Source: Mycobacterium gastri (lineage in GTDB: Bacteria > Actinomycetota > Actinomycetes > Mycobacteriales > Mycobacteriaceae). From it: 64,000 nucleotides of DNA. The DNA lies in contig NZ_LQOX01000115.1 in NCBI RefSeq assembly GCF_002102175.1, positions 62,001 to 126,000 of the forward strand, given 5' to 3'. The notes beneath the pieces were generated by a model. It did not search any database and was not told the origin of the DNA. It saw only the letters and a program-made list of their open reading frames with translations. Positions 33,379 through 43,484 of the stretch are shown in pieces. The position numbers and the translations under genes are program-made. How positions within the stretch are numbered: the first letter of the stretch is position 1; each line of letters begins with the position of its first letter.

Positions 33379-34272
33379 TTACCGCCGCACGTAGATGCGC
33401 AACGTCGCGTACGCCGTCAGCCCGGACATCGCCACACCCAACAGCAGCAGCCATGGCGCGATGTAGAGGATGTCGGCGTAGTCCACCCGGGCGATCAGAT
33501 TGGCTTGGTAGAACTGGTTCAGCGCATTCTCCAAGAACATCGCCCGCACCAGGATCAGGCCACCGATGGCGATCAGGACGCCGACCGTCGCGGCCAACAT
33601 CGCCTCCACCAGGAACGGCAGCTGGGTATACCAGCGGCTGGCCCCCACCAATCGCATGATGCCGATCTCGGTGCGCCGGGTATAGGCGGCGACCTGGACC
33701 ATGTTGGCAATCAACAACACCGCACCGATGGCCTGGACAAGTGCGACCGCAAACGCGGCGTTACTCAACCCGTCGAGCACAGCGAACAGCCGGTCGATCA
33801 GATCCTTCTGGTTGAGCACCGAAAGCACGCCGGGCTGGCCCTGCATCGCGGTGTCGAAGTCCTTGTGCTGCTCGGGGTTTTCCAGTTTGACGATGAACGA
33901 CGCCGGGAAGGAATCCTTTCCGGCCACGTCCTTGTACTGCGGGAATTTCCGGATGGCGTCGTCATAGGCCTGCTGCCGGTTGAGGAAACGCACCGCCTTG
34001 ACGTCGGATCGCTTTTCGATCTTCTCGCGCAGCGCTTTACACGGGTCGCTGTCGCAGGCGGGGTCGTTGGCCGAGACGTCGTCGGTAAGGAAGACCTGAG
34101 TTTCCACCCGGTCGAGGTAGATGGCTCGGGAGTTGTCGGCCAGCCGGACCACCAGCAGTCCGCCGCCGAACAGGCCGATCGAGATCGCGGTCGTCAGGAT
34201 CATCGCGATCGTCATGGTGACGTTGCGACGAAGACCGGTCAGAACCTCGTTGAGCAGGAAGCCGAATCGCAC
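33379..34272 (-). CDS. ftsX: Cell division protein FtsX
   Basis: 297 residues, four transmembrane helices with a large extracytoplasmic loop between the first two (about 45-165). That loop carries a Cys pair ([10 protein letters not shown]), as in mycobacterial FtsX. The GTG start follows immediately after the ftsE TAA. With FtsE it forms a transporter-like complex that activates peptidoglycan hydrolases (RipC in mycobacteria) at the septum. Confidence 0.96.
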   Translation of the reverse strand: MRFGFLLNEVLTGLRRNVTMTIAMILTTAISIGLFGGGLLVVRLADNSRAIYLDRVETQVFLTDDVSANDPACDSDPCKALREKIEKRSDVKAVRFLNRQQAYDDAIRKFPQYKDVAGKDSFPASFIVKLENPEQHKDFDTAMQGQPGVLSVLNQKDLIDRLFAVLDGLSNAAFAVALVQAIGAVLLIANMVQVAAYTRRTEIGIMRLVGASRWYTQLPFLVEAMLAATVGVLIAIGGLILVRAMFLENALNQFYQANLIARVDYADILYIAPWLLLLGVAMSGLTAYATLRIYVRR

Positions 34273-34962
34273 TTAGCGATCCATCCCATAGACGCCGCGC
34301 TGTTCGTCACGAACCAGCCGGCCCAGCGACAACTCGACGACCCGCTGCCGCATCGAATCGACGATGTGGTGGTCGTGGGTGGCCATCACCACCGTGGTCC
34401 CGGTTCGGTTGATCCGCTCCAACAAATCCATGATGTCCTTACTGGTGTCTGGGTCGAGGTTGCCGGTGGGCTCGTCGGCCAGCAGTACCAGCGGCCGGTT
34501 CACAATGGCGCGGGCGATCGCGACCCGCTGTTGTTCGCCGCCCGACAATTCGTCCGGCAGCCGGTTGGCTTTGCCCGACAATCCCACCGTCTCGAGCACC
34601 TCGGGCACCACCCGGTTGATGGCGTCGGTGCGTTTGCCGATCACCTCCAGCGCAAAGGCGACGTTTTCGTACACGGTCTTTTGCTGCAACAGCCGAAAGT
34701 CCTGAAAGACGCAGCCGATCACCTGACGCAGCTTTGGGACGGTGCGACCACGCAGCTTGTTGACGTGAAACTTCGACACCCGCACATCTCCGGAGGTCGG
34801 CGTCTCGGCCGCCAGCAACAACCGCATGAAGGTCGACTTGCCCGAACCCGAAGGGCCGATGAGGAAAACGAACTCACCCTTGTCGATCTTGACGTTGATG
34901 TCATCCAGCGCCGGACGTGCCGACGATTTGTACTGCTTGGTGACATGGTCCAGGGTGATCAT
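34273..34962 (-). CDS. ftsE: Cell division ATP-binding protein FtsE
   Basis: 229 residues from the ATG at 34962. ABC ATPase with Walker [10 protein letters not shown] (36-44), Q-loop near 86, signature L-S-G-G-E-Q-Q (138-144) and Walker B L-L-A-D-E (159-163), then the H-loop in A-T-H-D. Drives FtsX. A reading frame open upstream is Pro/Thr-rich antisense noise, so the ATG start is secure. Confidence 0.97.
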   Translation of the reverse strand: MITLDHVTKQYKSSARPALDDINVKIDKGEFVFLIGPSGSGKSTFMRLLLAAETPTSGDVRVSKFHVNKLRGRTVPKLRQVIGCVFQDFRLLQQKTVYENVAFALEVIGKRTDAINRVVPEVLETVGLSGKANRLPDELSGGEQQRVAIARAIVNRPLVLLADEPTGNLDPDTSKDIMDLLERINRTGTTVVMATHDHHIVDSMRQRVVELSLGRLVRDEQRGVYGMDR

Positions 34963-35006
34963 CACGGCACGCCAGTGTAGCGGTGAGTTTCGCTGCGAAG
35001 CGAAAT

Positions 35007-35456
35007 TCACCTGGCCGGGGGGGTCGAACTGGGCGACGGGCCCGGCCCAGGTGGGGGTGACGGCTCCGGTGTGGTCGGTGTCGTGGTCGCCGGGCAGAAG
35101 GGCGGCGGCAGCAGACATGGCGGCGGAGGGGCGGTGGTGGTGGTTGCGGGTTCCGTCGTCGTCGGCGTCGTGGTGGTGGGGGTCGGGCGCACCGTGACGG
35201 TGGCCGGCGGCTGCTGGACCCGGCTGCGCGGAACCCAGGTGTAGTCGGGATCGGGCACAAAGCCTGGCGGAATCACTTGGGCGGGGGGCGCCTTTGCTGC
35301 CGGTTCCGGGCGGTAGGTGTCGTAGATCCACCACACGGCCAGGAACGCGATGATCAACACCACCGTCGACGTGCGCACCCCGCCGAACAGGTGGCTCGGG
35401 GCATGCCGTGGGCCCCCTTCGTCGCGCTTACCCAGCACGTTCAGCCAGAAGTTCAT
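35007..35456 (-). CDS. Proline/threonine-rich membrane protein (Rv3103c-like)
   Basis: 149 residues: about 30 cytoplasmic residues, one transmembrane helix (about 29-45, [19 protein letters not shown]), then a Pro/Thr-rich low-complexity extracytoplasmic tail with two Cys. Position between ftsE and the MscS gene matches M. tuberculosis Rv3103c. The low-complexity tail resembles wall-spanning linkers. Function unknown. Confidence 0.8.
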   Translation of the reverse strand: MNFWLNVLGKRDEGGPRHAPSHLFGGVRTSTVVLIIAFLAVWWIYDTYRPEPAAKAPPAQVIPPGFVPDPDYTWVPRSRVQQPPATVTVRPTPTTTTPTTTEPATTTTAPPPPCLLPPPFCPATTTPTTPEPSPPPGPGPSPSSTPPAR

Positions 35457-35458
35457 TG

Positions 35459-36445
35459 CTACCGCACCGCACCTTCAGCCTCGGCCGCGTCGGCGGCTTG
35501 GGCGGCGGGAACCGCGGGGTCTTCAGCCAGGCCCCCCGTCGCGTCGGCGGCGGTCACGATGCCCGCGCGAGCAAGAGCCCTGATGACCAGCGCCCGCAAT
35601 TGCCGACCGGCTTCGAATTGCTTGCCGGGCAGGGTGCGGGCAACCAGTCGCAGAGTGACCGTGTCGAGTTCGATGCTCTCCACGCCCATCACCGTGGGCG
35701 CGTCCAGCAACAACTCTTGCAGCGCCGCGTCGTCACGCGCGTGCTCGCACACCTGATGCAAAACCTCATTGACCCGACCGAGGTCGACGTTGGTCGAGAC
35801 CGGGATGTCGACGACCGCGCGTGCCCAGTCCTTGGAGAGGTTGACCGACTTGACGATCTGGCCGTTCGGAATGGTGAACACCTCACCCTCACTGGAGCGC
35901 AACCTGGTCACCCGCAGCGTGACGTCCTCGACGGTGCCACGCGCCTCGGTGGAGATCCCCGCGACGGTCAACGCGACCAGATCACCGAACCCGTACTGCT
36001 TCTCGATGATGATGAAGAACCCGCCCAGCAGGTCCTGGACCACCCGTTGGGCGCCGAAGCCCAGCGCGGCGCCCAGCACAGCGGCGGGTGCGACCAGCGA
36101 ACCGACCGAGAAGTTCATGATGTCGGTGATCTGGACGGCAACGACGACGCAGATGATCGCGATCGACACCCAGGAGATCACCGACGCGACGGCCTGGCGG
36201 TGCTTGGTCGCCTCCGAACGCACCAACGCGTCGCTTTCGGCGAAGCCAACGTCGAGCTTGCGAGTCACCCGTCGGGCCACCCAGCTGACGAAGCGGGCCG
36301 CCAGCACCGCCCCGATCAGCAGCATGACGATCCGCAGGCCCCGGGTGATGATCCAGTCACCGATCTCGCCGCGCCAGAAGTCGTGCCAGCGCTGCGTCGC
36401 GGAGGCAGTGGCTAAGGCAAGAACGACGCTGTTAGTTGCTGTCAT
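35459..36445 (-). CDS. Small-conductance mechanosensitive channel (MscS family)
   Basis: 328 residues. Three N-terminal transmembrane helices, the pore-lining TM3 ([20 protein letters not shown]), the MscS beta domain motif Q-Y-G-F-G-D-L-V and a V-F-T-I-P-N-G-Q-I segment. The tail is Ala/Glu-rich. It relieves turgor on osmotic downshift. Its start overlaps the end of prfB by 14 bp. Equivalent to Rv3104c by position. Confidence 0.9.
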   Translation of the reverse strand: MTATNSVVLALATASATQRWHDFWRGEIGDWIITRGLRIVMLLIGAVLAARFVSWVARRVTRKLDVGFAESDALVRSEATKHRQAVASVISWVSIAIICVVVAVQITDIMNFSVGSLVAPAAVLGAALGFGAQRVVQDLLGGFFIIIEKQYGFGDLVALTVAGISTEARGTVEDVTLRVTRLRSSEGEVFTIPNGQIVKSVNLSKDWARAVVDIPVSTNVDLGRVNEVLHQVCEHARDDAALQELLLDAPTVMGVESIELDTVTLRLVARTLPGKQFEAGRQLRALVIRALARAGIVTAADATGGLAEDPAVPAAQAADAAEAEGAVR

Positions 36446-37562
36446 CTTTTCGGTTACGCCACCGGATTCCTGCTTCCAAGAACCCGTCGATGTCTCCGTC
36501 CAGGACGGCCGCCGGATTGCCTACCTCGTATTCGGTCCGTAGATCCTTGACCATCTGGTAGGGGTGCAGGACATAGGACCGCATCTGGTTACCCCAGGAA
36601 CTGCCGCCCTCACCCTTCAATGCATCCAGCTCAGCGCGCTCTTCTAAACGCTTGCGTTCCAACAACTTTGCCTGAAGAACCCGCATCGCCGCCACTTTGT
36701 TCTGCAGTTGCGACTTCTCGTTCTGACAAGTGACGACAATACCCGTTGGGATGTGGGTTAAACGCACGGCGGAGTCTGTGGTGTTCACCGACTGGCCGCC
36801 GGGCCCGCTGGAGCGGTAGACATCGACCCGCACGTCGCCCTCCGGGATGTCGATATGGTCGGTGGTTTCCACCACCGGCAGCACCTCGACTTCGGCGAAC
36901 GACGTCTGCCGGCGGCTCTGGTTGTCGAACGGGCTGATCCGTACCAGCCGGTGGGTGCCCTGTTCGACCGACAACGTGCCGTAGGCGAACGGCGTGTGCA
37001 CGGCGAAGGTGGCGCTTTTGATGCCGGCTTCTTCGGCGTAGGAGGTGTCGAAGACCTCGACCGGATATTTGTGTTGCTCGGCCCAGCGGATGTACATGCG
37101 CATCAGCATTTCGGCCCAGTCGGCCGCGTCCACCCCGCCCGCGCCGGAACGGATTGTGACCAGCGCCTCACGCTCGTCGTATTCGCCCGACAGCAGGGTG
37201 CGCACCTCGGTGGCCTCGATGTCCGCGCGCAGCGCCTTGAGCTCGGCGTCGGCCTCGGCCAGGGCTTCGGCGGCGGCTTCCCCCTCTTCCTCGGCCGCGA
37301 GCTCGTAGAGCACCGGCAGGTCGTCAAGGCGGCTACGCAGCTGCTCGACCCGGCGCAGCTCCCCCTGGGCGTGCGACAACTCGCTGGTCACGCGCTGGGC
37401 GCGAGCCTGGTCGTCCCACAATTTGGGGTCGGACGCCTCGTGCTCGAGCTTGTCGATCTTGGCCCGCAAAGCGTCGACGTCGAGCACCCGCTCCACCGTG
37501 GTCAGGGTGGAGTCAAGGGCAGCTATCTCAGCTCGTCGGTCGGCTTGACGGTCGGGTTCCAC
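36432..37562 (-). CDS. prfB: Peptide chain release factor 2
   Basis: 376 residues. The stop-codon-reading tripeptide S-P-F is present (R-I-S-P-F-D-N-Q, around residue 200) and the catalytic GGQ is in [10 protein letters not shown]. The frame is uninterrupted, without the programmed +1 frameshift of enterobacterial prfB, as expected in mycobacteria. The start is GTG at 37562. It terminates translation at UGA and UAA. Confidence 0.96.
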   Translation of the reverse strand: MEPDRQADRRAEIAALDSTLTTVERVLDVDALRAKIDKLEHEASDPKLWDDQARAQRVTSELSHAQGELRRVEQLRSRLDDLPVLYELAAEEEGEAAAEALAEADAELKALRADIEATEVRTLLSGEYDEREALVTIRSGAGGVDAADWAEMLMRMYIRWAEQHKYPVEVFDTSYAEEAGIKSATFAVHTPFAYGTLSVEQGTHRLVRISPFDNQSRRQTSFAEVEVLPVVETTDHIDIPEGDVRVDVYRSSGPGGQSVNTTDSAVRLTHIPTGIVVTCQNEKSQLQNKVAAMRVLQAKLLERKRLEERAELDALKGEGGSSWGNQMRSYVLHPYQMVKDLRTEYEVGNPAAVLDGDIDGFLEAGIRWRNRKDDSN

Positions 37563-37671
37563 ATCCGACCACGTTACCGGGAGTTTCCGTGGTCAGCGTC
37601 TAGCATCATGGGACCAGTGCATCGCGCGACCGCGGCACATCCCATTCCGGGCACGAACAGAAAGCTCGAGC

Positions 37672-39045
37672 ATGCGGCCACACCACCGTCCCTACCACGT
37701 CGCCATCGTCGGCTCCGGCCCGTCGGGATTCTTCGCCGCAGCCTCGCTGCTGAAGGCCGCCGACACCGCCGACCACATCGACGTGGCCGTCGACATGCTG
37801 GAGATGTTGCCGACGCCCTGGGGGCTGGTCCGCTCCGGGGTGGCGCCCGACCATCCCAAGATCAAGTCGATCAGCAAGACCTTCGAGAAGACGGCCGAGG
37901 ATCCCCGCTTCCGCTTCTTCGGCAACATATTGGTGGGCGAACACGTCTCCCCCGCCGAACTCGCCGAGCGCTACGACGCGGTGGTCTATGCCGTCGGGGC
38001 GCAGTCCGACAAGCCGCTGAATATTCCCGGGGAGGATTTGCCGGGCAGCATCGCCGCCGTCGATTTCGTGGGCTGGTACAACGCACATCCCAACTTCGAA
38101 CATGCCACGCCCGACCTGTCGGGTTCCCGGGCTGTGGTGGTCGGCAACGGCAACGTCGCGATCGACGTCGCGCGGATCCTGGTCACCGATCCCGAGGTGC
38201 TGGCGTGCACCGATATCGCCGATCACGCGCTGGAGTCGCTGCGCCCGTGCGGCGTCCGGGAAGTGGTGCTCGTCGGCCGGCGCGGTCCGCTGCAGGCGGC
38301 GTTCACCACGCTGGAGTTGCGGGAACTGGGTGAGCTGGAGGGGGTCGACGTGGTGGTCGACCCGGCCCAGCTGGAGGGCATCAGCGACGAGGACGCGGCG
38401 GCGGCCGGCAAGACCGCCAAGCAGAACATCAAGGTGCTGCGCGACTACGCCCAGCGCCCACCACGACCCGGTCACCGCAAGATTGTGTTCCGGTTCATGA
38501 CCTCGCCGATCGAGATCAACGGCGACGGCAAGGTGGAGCAGATTGTGCTCGGACGCAACGAACTGGTCGCCGACGACAGCGGGTGGGTGTCGGCCAGGGA
38601 CACCGGCGAGCGCGAGGAGTTGCCGGTGCAGCTGGTGGTACGTTCCGTCGGCTACCGCGGGGTGCCGACACCCGGACTGCCGTTCGACGAGAAGCGCGGG
38701 ACCATTCCCAATACCGCCGGCCGGGTGGAAGGCAGCCGCAACGAATATGTGGTCGGGTGGATCAAGCGCGGGCCGACCGGAGTGATCGGCACCAACAAGA
38801 AGGACTCCCAGGACACCGTCGACACCCTGATCGCCGACCTGGCTGCTGCTGAAGCGCTGGCGGATTTCCCACCCGACCATGGCGAGCAGCTGGCCGCCTG
38901 GCTGACATCCCGGCAACCTCACCTGGTCACGACCGCGCAGTGGAAAATCATCGACCACTTCGAACGGGCGGCCGGCGAGCCGCACGGGCGTCCCCGCGTC
39001 AAGCTGCCCAATGTCGCGGAGTTGCTGCGTGTGGGGCGCGGCTGA
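37672..39045 (+). CDS. fprA: NADPH-ferredoxin reductase FprA
   Basis: 457 residues, the adrenodoxin-reductase type. FAD-binding G-x-G-x-x-G (VGSGPSGFFAA), L-P-T-P-W-G-L-V-R-x-G-V-A-P-D-H, NADPH-binding V-V-G-N-G-N-V-A-I-D-V-A-R and V-G-R-R-G, and the C-terminal G-W-I-K-R-G-P-T-G-V-I-G-T-N flavin motif. It supplies electrons through ferredoxins to P450s and is a plausible reductase for the P450s elsewhere in this window. The stop abuts that of the convergent agpS. Confidence 0.96.
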   Translation: MRPHHRPYHVAIVGSGPSGFFAAASLLKAADTADHIDVAVDMLEMLPTPWGLVRSGVAPDHPKIKSISKTFEKTAEDPRFRFFGNILVGEHVSPAELAERYDAVVYAVGAQSDKPLNIPGEDLPGSIAAVDFVGWYNAHPNFEHATPDLSGSRAVVVGNGNVAIDVARILVTDPEVLACTDIADHALESLRPCGVREVVLVGRRGPLQAAFTTLELRELGELEGVDVVVDPAQLEGISDEDAAAAGKTAKQNIKVLRDYAQRPPRPGHRKIVFRFMTSPIEINGDGKVEQIVLGRNELVADDSGWVSARDTGEREELPVQLVVRSVGYRGVPTPGLPFDEKRGTIPNTAGRVEGSRNEYVVGWIKRGPTGVIGTNKKDSQDTVDTLIADLAAAEALADFPPDHGEQLAAWLTSRQPHLVTTAQWKIIDHFERAAGEPHGRPRVKLPNVAELLRVGRG

Positions 39046-40629
39046 TCAGGGGTCGACAAGCACACCGGGGTTGAGGATTCCGGCCGGGTCGAGCGCGCAC
39101 TTCGCCGCGCGCAGGGCCGCGGCGAACGGGTCGGGGCGCTGCCGGTCGTACCACGGGCGGTGGTCGCGGCCCACGGCGTGGTGGTGGGTGATGGTGCCGC
39201 CGGCGGCGCTGATCGCCTCGGACACGGCGGCTTTGATGTCGTCCCATTGCGCGTCCAGCGAACCCCAGCGTCCGCCCGCGTAGATGCCGTAGTACGGGGC
39301 CGGGCCGTCGGGATAGACATGGGTGAATCGGCAAGTCACCAGGCCGGTTCCGCAAACGTGTTCGATCGCGGTTCGGGCGGCATCGGTCACCGCGGCGTGC
39401 AGGGTGTCGAATCCTGCCCAGGTGCAAGCGGTTTCGAATGTTTCGGCGATGACGCCGCGGCGGGCCAGGGCGTCTCGTTGGTAGGGCATTCGCAGGAACG
39501 CCGAGCGCCAGTTCTTGGAAGCATCGTTTTCTGTTGTGCTGGTTGCTGTTTCGCGGGTACGCCGCGCGGCGACCCGGCCGCCGTGGTCGGCGGCTATCTC
39601 CACGGCCCGGGCCAGCCACGCGTCGATCGGATGGTCCGCCGATTCGAAAGCCAGCACCAGCAGCCCGCCGCCGACCGTGGTACCCGCGTTCAGGAACGCC
39701 TCGGCCGGGTCCAGCAGCCGGCAGTTCGCCGGGTAGAGGCCGGCCTGTGCGATCGTCCGGGTCGCCGTGACCGCCGCAGTCCAATCGTCGAAGACGACCG
39801 ACGCGGTGAGCTGCCAGCGTGGCCGGTCCTGCAACCGCATCCAGGCCTCGGTGATGAGGCCGAGCGTGCCCTCGGAACCGAGGATTAGCCGATCGGGGGA
39901 CGGCCCGGCACCCGATCCGGGCAACCGCCGCGACTCGCTGATACCGGCCGGGGTGACGACGCGCATCGACTCGGTCAGGTCCTCGATGTGGGTGTACAGG
40001 GTGGCGAAATGTCCGCCGGAGCGGGTGGCCAGCCAGCCGCCGAGGCTGGAGAAGCCGAAGGACTGCGGGAAGTGGCGCAGCGTGAGATCGTGTGGGCGAA
40101 GCTGATTTTCGATCGACGGACCCAGCGCGCCCGCCTGGATGCGGGCGGCCCGGCTGACCCGGTCGATGTCGAGCACTGCGTCCAGCGCGCCGATGTCCAC
40201 CGTGACCGCCGGCTCGTCGAAGCGCGGTTCGACGCCGCCGACCACCGAACTGCCGCCGCCGTACGGGATGACGGCGACGTGTTCCCGCGTGCACCAATCC
40301 AGCACGTCGACCACGTCCTGCTCGTGGCGCGGCCGCACGACCAAGTCAGGCACATGGTCGAGGCGGCCCTGCAGGTTACGCGCGACGTCGCGAAACGCCT
40401 TGCCGCGCGCGTGCCCGGCACGATCGAGCGGGTCGGCCGAGCACAGCCCGGCCAGTGACGCCGGTGGGGCGATTCGCGGGGGCGCCAACCCGAGCGCCAT
40501 CGGATCCGGGGGCTGGTGGTCGGTCAGGTCATGGCCGGGCAGCAGCGCTGCGACGCGTTCCGCCAGTGCCTGCGTCTCTGCCTGCGACAGCGCGTCCTCG
40601 ACGTCACCCCAGCCCCACCACGAACGCAT
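39046..40629 (-). CDS. agpS: FAD-binding alkyldihydroxyacetonephosphate-synthase-like protein
   Basis: 527 residues. A VAO/PCMH-type FAD domain (VIPYGGGSSVVGGV, then Q-S-F-G-F-S-S-L-G-G-W-L-A-T-R-S-G-G) and a C-terminal catalytic cap with H-H-H-A-V-G-R-D-H, matching the His-rich active site of alkyl-DHAP synthases. It matches M. tuberculosis agpS (Rv3107c). Whether ether lipids are made in mycobacteria is unsettled. A small membrane protein gene lies 9 bp upstream in the same direction. Confidence 0.92.
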   Translation of the reverse strand: MRSWWGWGDVEDALSQAETQALAERVAALLPGHDLTDHQPPDPMALGLAPPRIAPPASLAGLCSADPLDRAGHARGKAFRDVARNLQGRLDHVPDLVVRPRHEQDVVDVLDWCTREHVAVIPYGGGSSVVGGVEPRFDEPAVTVDIGALDAVLDIDRVSRAARIQAGALGPSIENQLRPHDLTLRHFPQSFGFSSLGGWLATRSGGHFATLYTHIEDLTESMRVVTPAGISESRRLPGSGAGPSPDRLILGSEGTLGLITEAWMRLQDRPRWQLTASVVFDDWTAAVTATRTIAQAGLYPANCRLLDPAEAFLNAGTTVGGGLLVLAFESADHPIDAWLARAVEIAADHGGRVAARRTRETATSTTENDASKNWRSAFLRMPYQRDALARRGVIAETFETACTWAGFDTLHAAVTDAARTAIEHVCGTGLVTCRFTHVYPDGPAPYYGIYAGGRWGSLDAQWDDIKAAVSEAISAAGGTITHHHAVGRDHRPWYDRQRPDPFAAALRAAKCALDPAGILNPGVLVDP

Positions 40630-40638
40630 GCTGTGTGG

Positions 40639-40842
40639 TCAGCGTTTGACGACGACGACGGCTCCGCCCGCCACCAGCAGCACCAGCGCCGTGGCAATAG
40701 CCCAGCCGAGGCCCGCCAGCCACCAGATGACGGCCAGCAATGCCAGCACCGGTGACAACACGAACAGCACCATCCCGGGGTGCTGCTTGATCACCGCGAG
40801 CGCGCTGGTCGCCCGGACCCGATCGATTTCCTTGCCTGCCAT
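40639..40842 (-). CDS. Small two-helix membrane protein
   Basis: 67 residues: a basic start (MAGKEIDRVRATSALAVIKQ) and two hydrophobic helices (about 23-43 and 46-64) ending in V-V-K-R. Just upstream of agpS, and probably cotranscribed. No assigned function. Confidence 0.7.
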   Translation of the reverse strand: MAGKEIDRVRATSALAVIKQHPGMVLFVLSPVLALLAVIWWLAGLGWAIATALVLLVAGGAVVVVKR

Positions 40843-40953
40843 GCGTTCAGCATGCCAGACCCACCCGCACGATCAGCCCCCTTCGTCGTCGTCGTCGCCG
40901 TCGTTGCCGTCGCGCAGGAGTTTCTCGCCGAACAGACGTGAGCCGAAAGCGAT

Positions 40954-41546
40954 TCATTTCTGCCGAAGGTCGATGACCTGTTGGAGGTCGTCCGCGCAGG
41001 CCCGGACGACATCGGCGAGCACTATTTCCTTCGTGTTCCGGGCGACAGAAGCCAGGTCCGCCGCGCATCGGCGCGCGGCGGCCGCGTGCGCGGCCGCTAC
41101 CGCGGGGTCCGCTTCGGCGACGGCCGCTCCGGTGGCCAGGTCGTCGATCGCCGCACACACCGGTTGCGAGAGCTGGCCACCGACGTCGTCAGGCGACGTG
41201 ACGACGCGCACCAGGTGCAGCGCGGAGCCGGCAAAGAGCGCCACACATACGGTCTGCCGCTCTGCGCGTTGGGCCCGCTCGCGTACGCCCCATCGCCGCG
41301 GCGCTAGCAGGGTCTGGCGCGCGAAGATGCGGGCCTGGATGAGCCCGCCCAGTTGTTGGTCCACCGAATCGATGTCCGGCAGCGGCCACTCTGGCGCTGC
41401 CGCGCGGCCACCTATCACGCCCGCCGTGTGAACCAGAACGTCGTGCACGGCGGTCAACACCCCGGCACGGGGTTGCGGAGCACTTTCAACGGATTGCCCG
41501 GGAAGAGCAGGGCGGCGAACACGATGGCAAGCAGCGAAGCACTCAT
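40954..41546 (-). pseudogene. Unknown membrane-anchored protein gene with a one-base frameshift
   Basis: Two frames join into one sensible protein. From ATG 41546 the first frame gives a hydrophobic anchor ([20 protein letters not shown], then KVLRNPVPG) and then stops. The second frame continues at once with [18 protein letters not shown] and about 160 further residues ending in DDLQQVIDLRQK. The junction is a four-C run at 41460-41463 (GGGG on the coding strand); one more G restores a continuous frame. So this is either a recent frameshift mutation or a sequencing error. The body is helical and Ala-rich with A-L-F-A-G-S-A-L-H-L-V-R-V-V; I do not recognise the family. Confidence 0.6.
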
Positions 41547-41906
41547 GGCCCTTACTTACCCCAAGCTTCCGCGAGAACAATGAGGCGTGCTGGCGCGCGA
41601 GCAAGGGTCGTGGCGGCTCGGATGAAGGTCGGCGGGTCCAGAGCAGCTGATCTTGTCGTCATCGCCACGAAGGACAGAAAGCTCGGCGACGGGATCGAGC
41701 GACTCTATGCCCGACGCAGACGCCACTCAGGTCAAGGCTTAGCTTGGTCGCCGAAACCACCTGCTGTTTCCGTTGTTGCGGCGCGGTGCCGCTTGTGGGC
41801 CGGGCAGAATCGAGCCATCAAATCTTCTGTAATCCCTTGTGTCACTGTGGTTTCAGTGGTCACATGGCGGGGATTGTTGTCGGTGGCCCTTCGTAAAATT
41901 TGGGGC
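41547..41906. other. Intergenic stretch before the 13E12-family gene
   Basis: A 360-bp region. A short plus-strand frame ([20 protein letters not shown], about 41659-41718) looks protein-like but has no start, no ribosome-binding site and no recognised family. Near 41845 an inverted pair CACTG/CAGTG occurs (GTCACTGTGGTTTCAGTGGTC). Nothing else is seen. Confidence 0.4.
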
Positions 41907-43271
41907 ATGGGTTCGAGCAGTCGTGAAGAGATCGTCGAGGTCTTCAACGCGCTCGAGGCGGACCTGGACCGCGTGTGCGAGTTGTCTTTTGACGTGCTCA
42001 CCACCCCCGAACGATTACGTGCCCTGGAGCGCCTGGAGCGCGTGGCGCGCCGGCTGCGCACCCCCCAGCACACGCTGATCAATCAGCTCGGCGCACAGGC
42101 CAGCGAAGAAGAACTGGGCGCCAAGCTGCGCTCGGCGCTGGCCGACCGGTTGCGCATCACCAAGGCCGAGGCCGGCCGGCGCCTCGACGAAGCAGCCGAT
42201 CTCGGGCAACGGCGGGCGCTCACCGGAGAGCCGTTGGCGCCGCAGTTGAGCGCCACCGCGGCCGCCCAACGCGACGGCCTGATCGGCGACGGGCACGTTC
42301 GGGTGATCCGCAGCTTCTTGGCCCACTTGCCTGCCGAGGTGGACCTGGCCACCCGGGAAGCCGCCGAGGCCGACCTGGCCCGCAAGGCCAGCGGGTATCG
42401 CCCCGATGAGTTGGCCATCTACGCCCAGCGGATCATGGACTGGCTCAACCCCGACGGGGAATTGCGCGAGCAGGAGCGGGCCCGCAAACGCGGAATCTCG
42501 ATCGGCAAGCAGGAATTCGACGGCATGTCGCGCATCAGCGGCCACCTCACCCCTGAAGCGCGCGCAACCGTCGAACCCGTGCTGGCCAAACTGGCCGCCC
42601 CCGGCGCCTGCAACCCCGACGACCAAACACCCGTCATCGACGCCACACCCGACGAGGACGCGGTCCGCCGGGATACCCGCAGCCAAGCGCAACGCAATCA
42701 TGACGGCCTGGTGGCCGGACTGCGGGCCCTGTTGGCCTCGGGCGATCTGGGCCGGCACAACGGGCTGCCGGTGTCGATCGTCGTCACCACCACTTTGCAG
42801 GATTTACAAGCCGCCGCAGGCAAGGGTCTGACCGGTGGGGGCTCGCGGCTGCCCATGTCGGATCTGATCCGTATGGCCAGCCACGCGCATCACTATCTGG
42901 CGCTGTTTGACCGCGGCAAGGCCTTGGCGCTGTATCACACCAAACGGCTGGCTTCCCCAGCTCAGCGAATCATGTTGTGCGCCAAGGATCGTGGGTGCAC
43001 CAAGCCCGGCTGTGACGCGCCCGCCTACCACAGCCAAGTCCATCACGTCCGAGGCTGGGCCACCACCCGCCGCACCGATATCAACGAGCTCACCCTGGCC
43101 TGCGGTATCGATAACAGACTCGCCGAAAAAGGCTGGACCACCCGCAAGAACGCCCACGGCGACACCGAATGGATACCACCGGCGCACCTCGATCGCGGAC
43201 AGCCCCGCACCAACCCATACCATCACCCCGAACGATTCCTCCGCGACACCGACGACGACGAACCCGTTTGA
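41907..43271 (+). CDS. 13E12-repeat-family DUF222/HNH endonuclease-like protein
   Basis: 454 residues from ATG 41907. N-terminal DUF222 (residues about 1-300: [26 protein letters not shown] ... [18 protein letters not shown]), and a C-terminal HNH domain with [15 protein letters not shown], and the later [12 protein letters not shown]. This is the REP13E12 protein family, which is multicopy in mycobacteria and in M. tuberculosis contains the phiRv1 integration site. Full length here. Whether it is an active nuclease is unknown. It sits at the left edge of the DosR-type cluster. Confidence 0.85.
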   Translation: MGSSSREEIVEVFNALEADLDRVCELSFDVLTTPERLRALERLERVARRLRTPQHTLINQLGAQASEEELGAKLRSALADRLRITKAEAGRRLDEAADLGQRRALTGEPLAPQLSATAAAQRDGLIGDGHVRVIRSFLAHLPAEVDLATREAAEADLARKASGYRPDELAIYAQRIMDWLNPDGELREQERARKRGISIGKQEFDGMSRISGHLTPEARATVEPVLAKLAAPGACNPDDQTPVIDATPDEDAVRRDTRSQAQRNHDGLVAGLRALLASGDLGRHNGLPVSIVVTTTLQDLQAAAGKGLTGGGSRLPMSDLIRMASHAHHYLALFDRGKALALYHTKRLASPAQRIMLCAKDRGCTKPGCDAPAYHSQVHHVRGWATTRRTDINELTLACGIDNRLAEKGWTTRKNAHGDTEWIPPAHLDRGQPRTNPYHHPERFLRDTDDDEPV

Positions 43272-43484
43272 CGCGTTAAAGCGTGTCTCACCCGTGACGC
43301 CTACGTGCTTCCAGGCGGCCTCACACAGCGCTGGCAGGCGGGAATGCCGCCGCCCCCGGCTTGGCCCGACGACGCGGTTTCAGCAAACGAAAGGCTGAAA
43401 TTACGGCGCACCGGCCGGGGGTTTACCGTCGGCCAACGACGCCGATCACCGTGAACTCACAGTGACACAATACATTTCCCTGAA

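Noticed and set aside
33505..34980. 491-residue plus-strand frame across ftsX and ftsE
   Set aside because: Shadow of two conserved genes on the minus strand.
36432..37562. Programmed +1 frameshift in prfB
   Set aside because: The frame is continuous from GTG to stop with no in-frame UGA.
43272..43484. DosR box upstream of the Rv3127-type gene
   Set aside because: Only weak partial matches such as GGGCCAAG on the minus strand; no site with both GGG and CCC arms.
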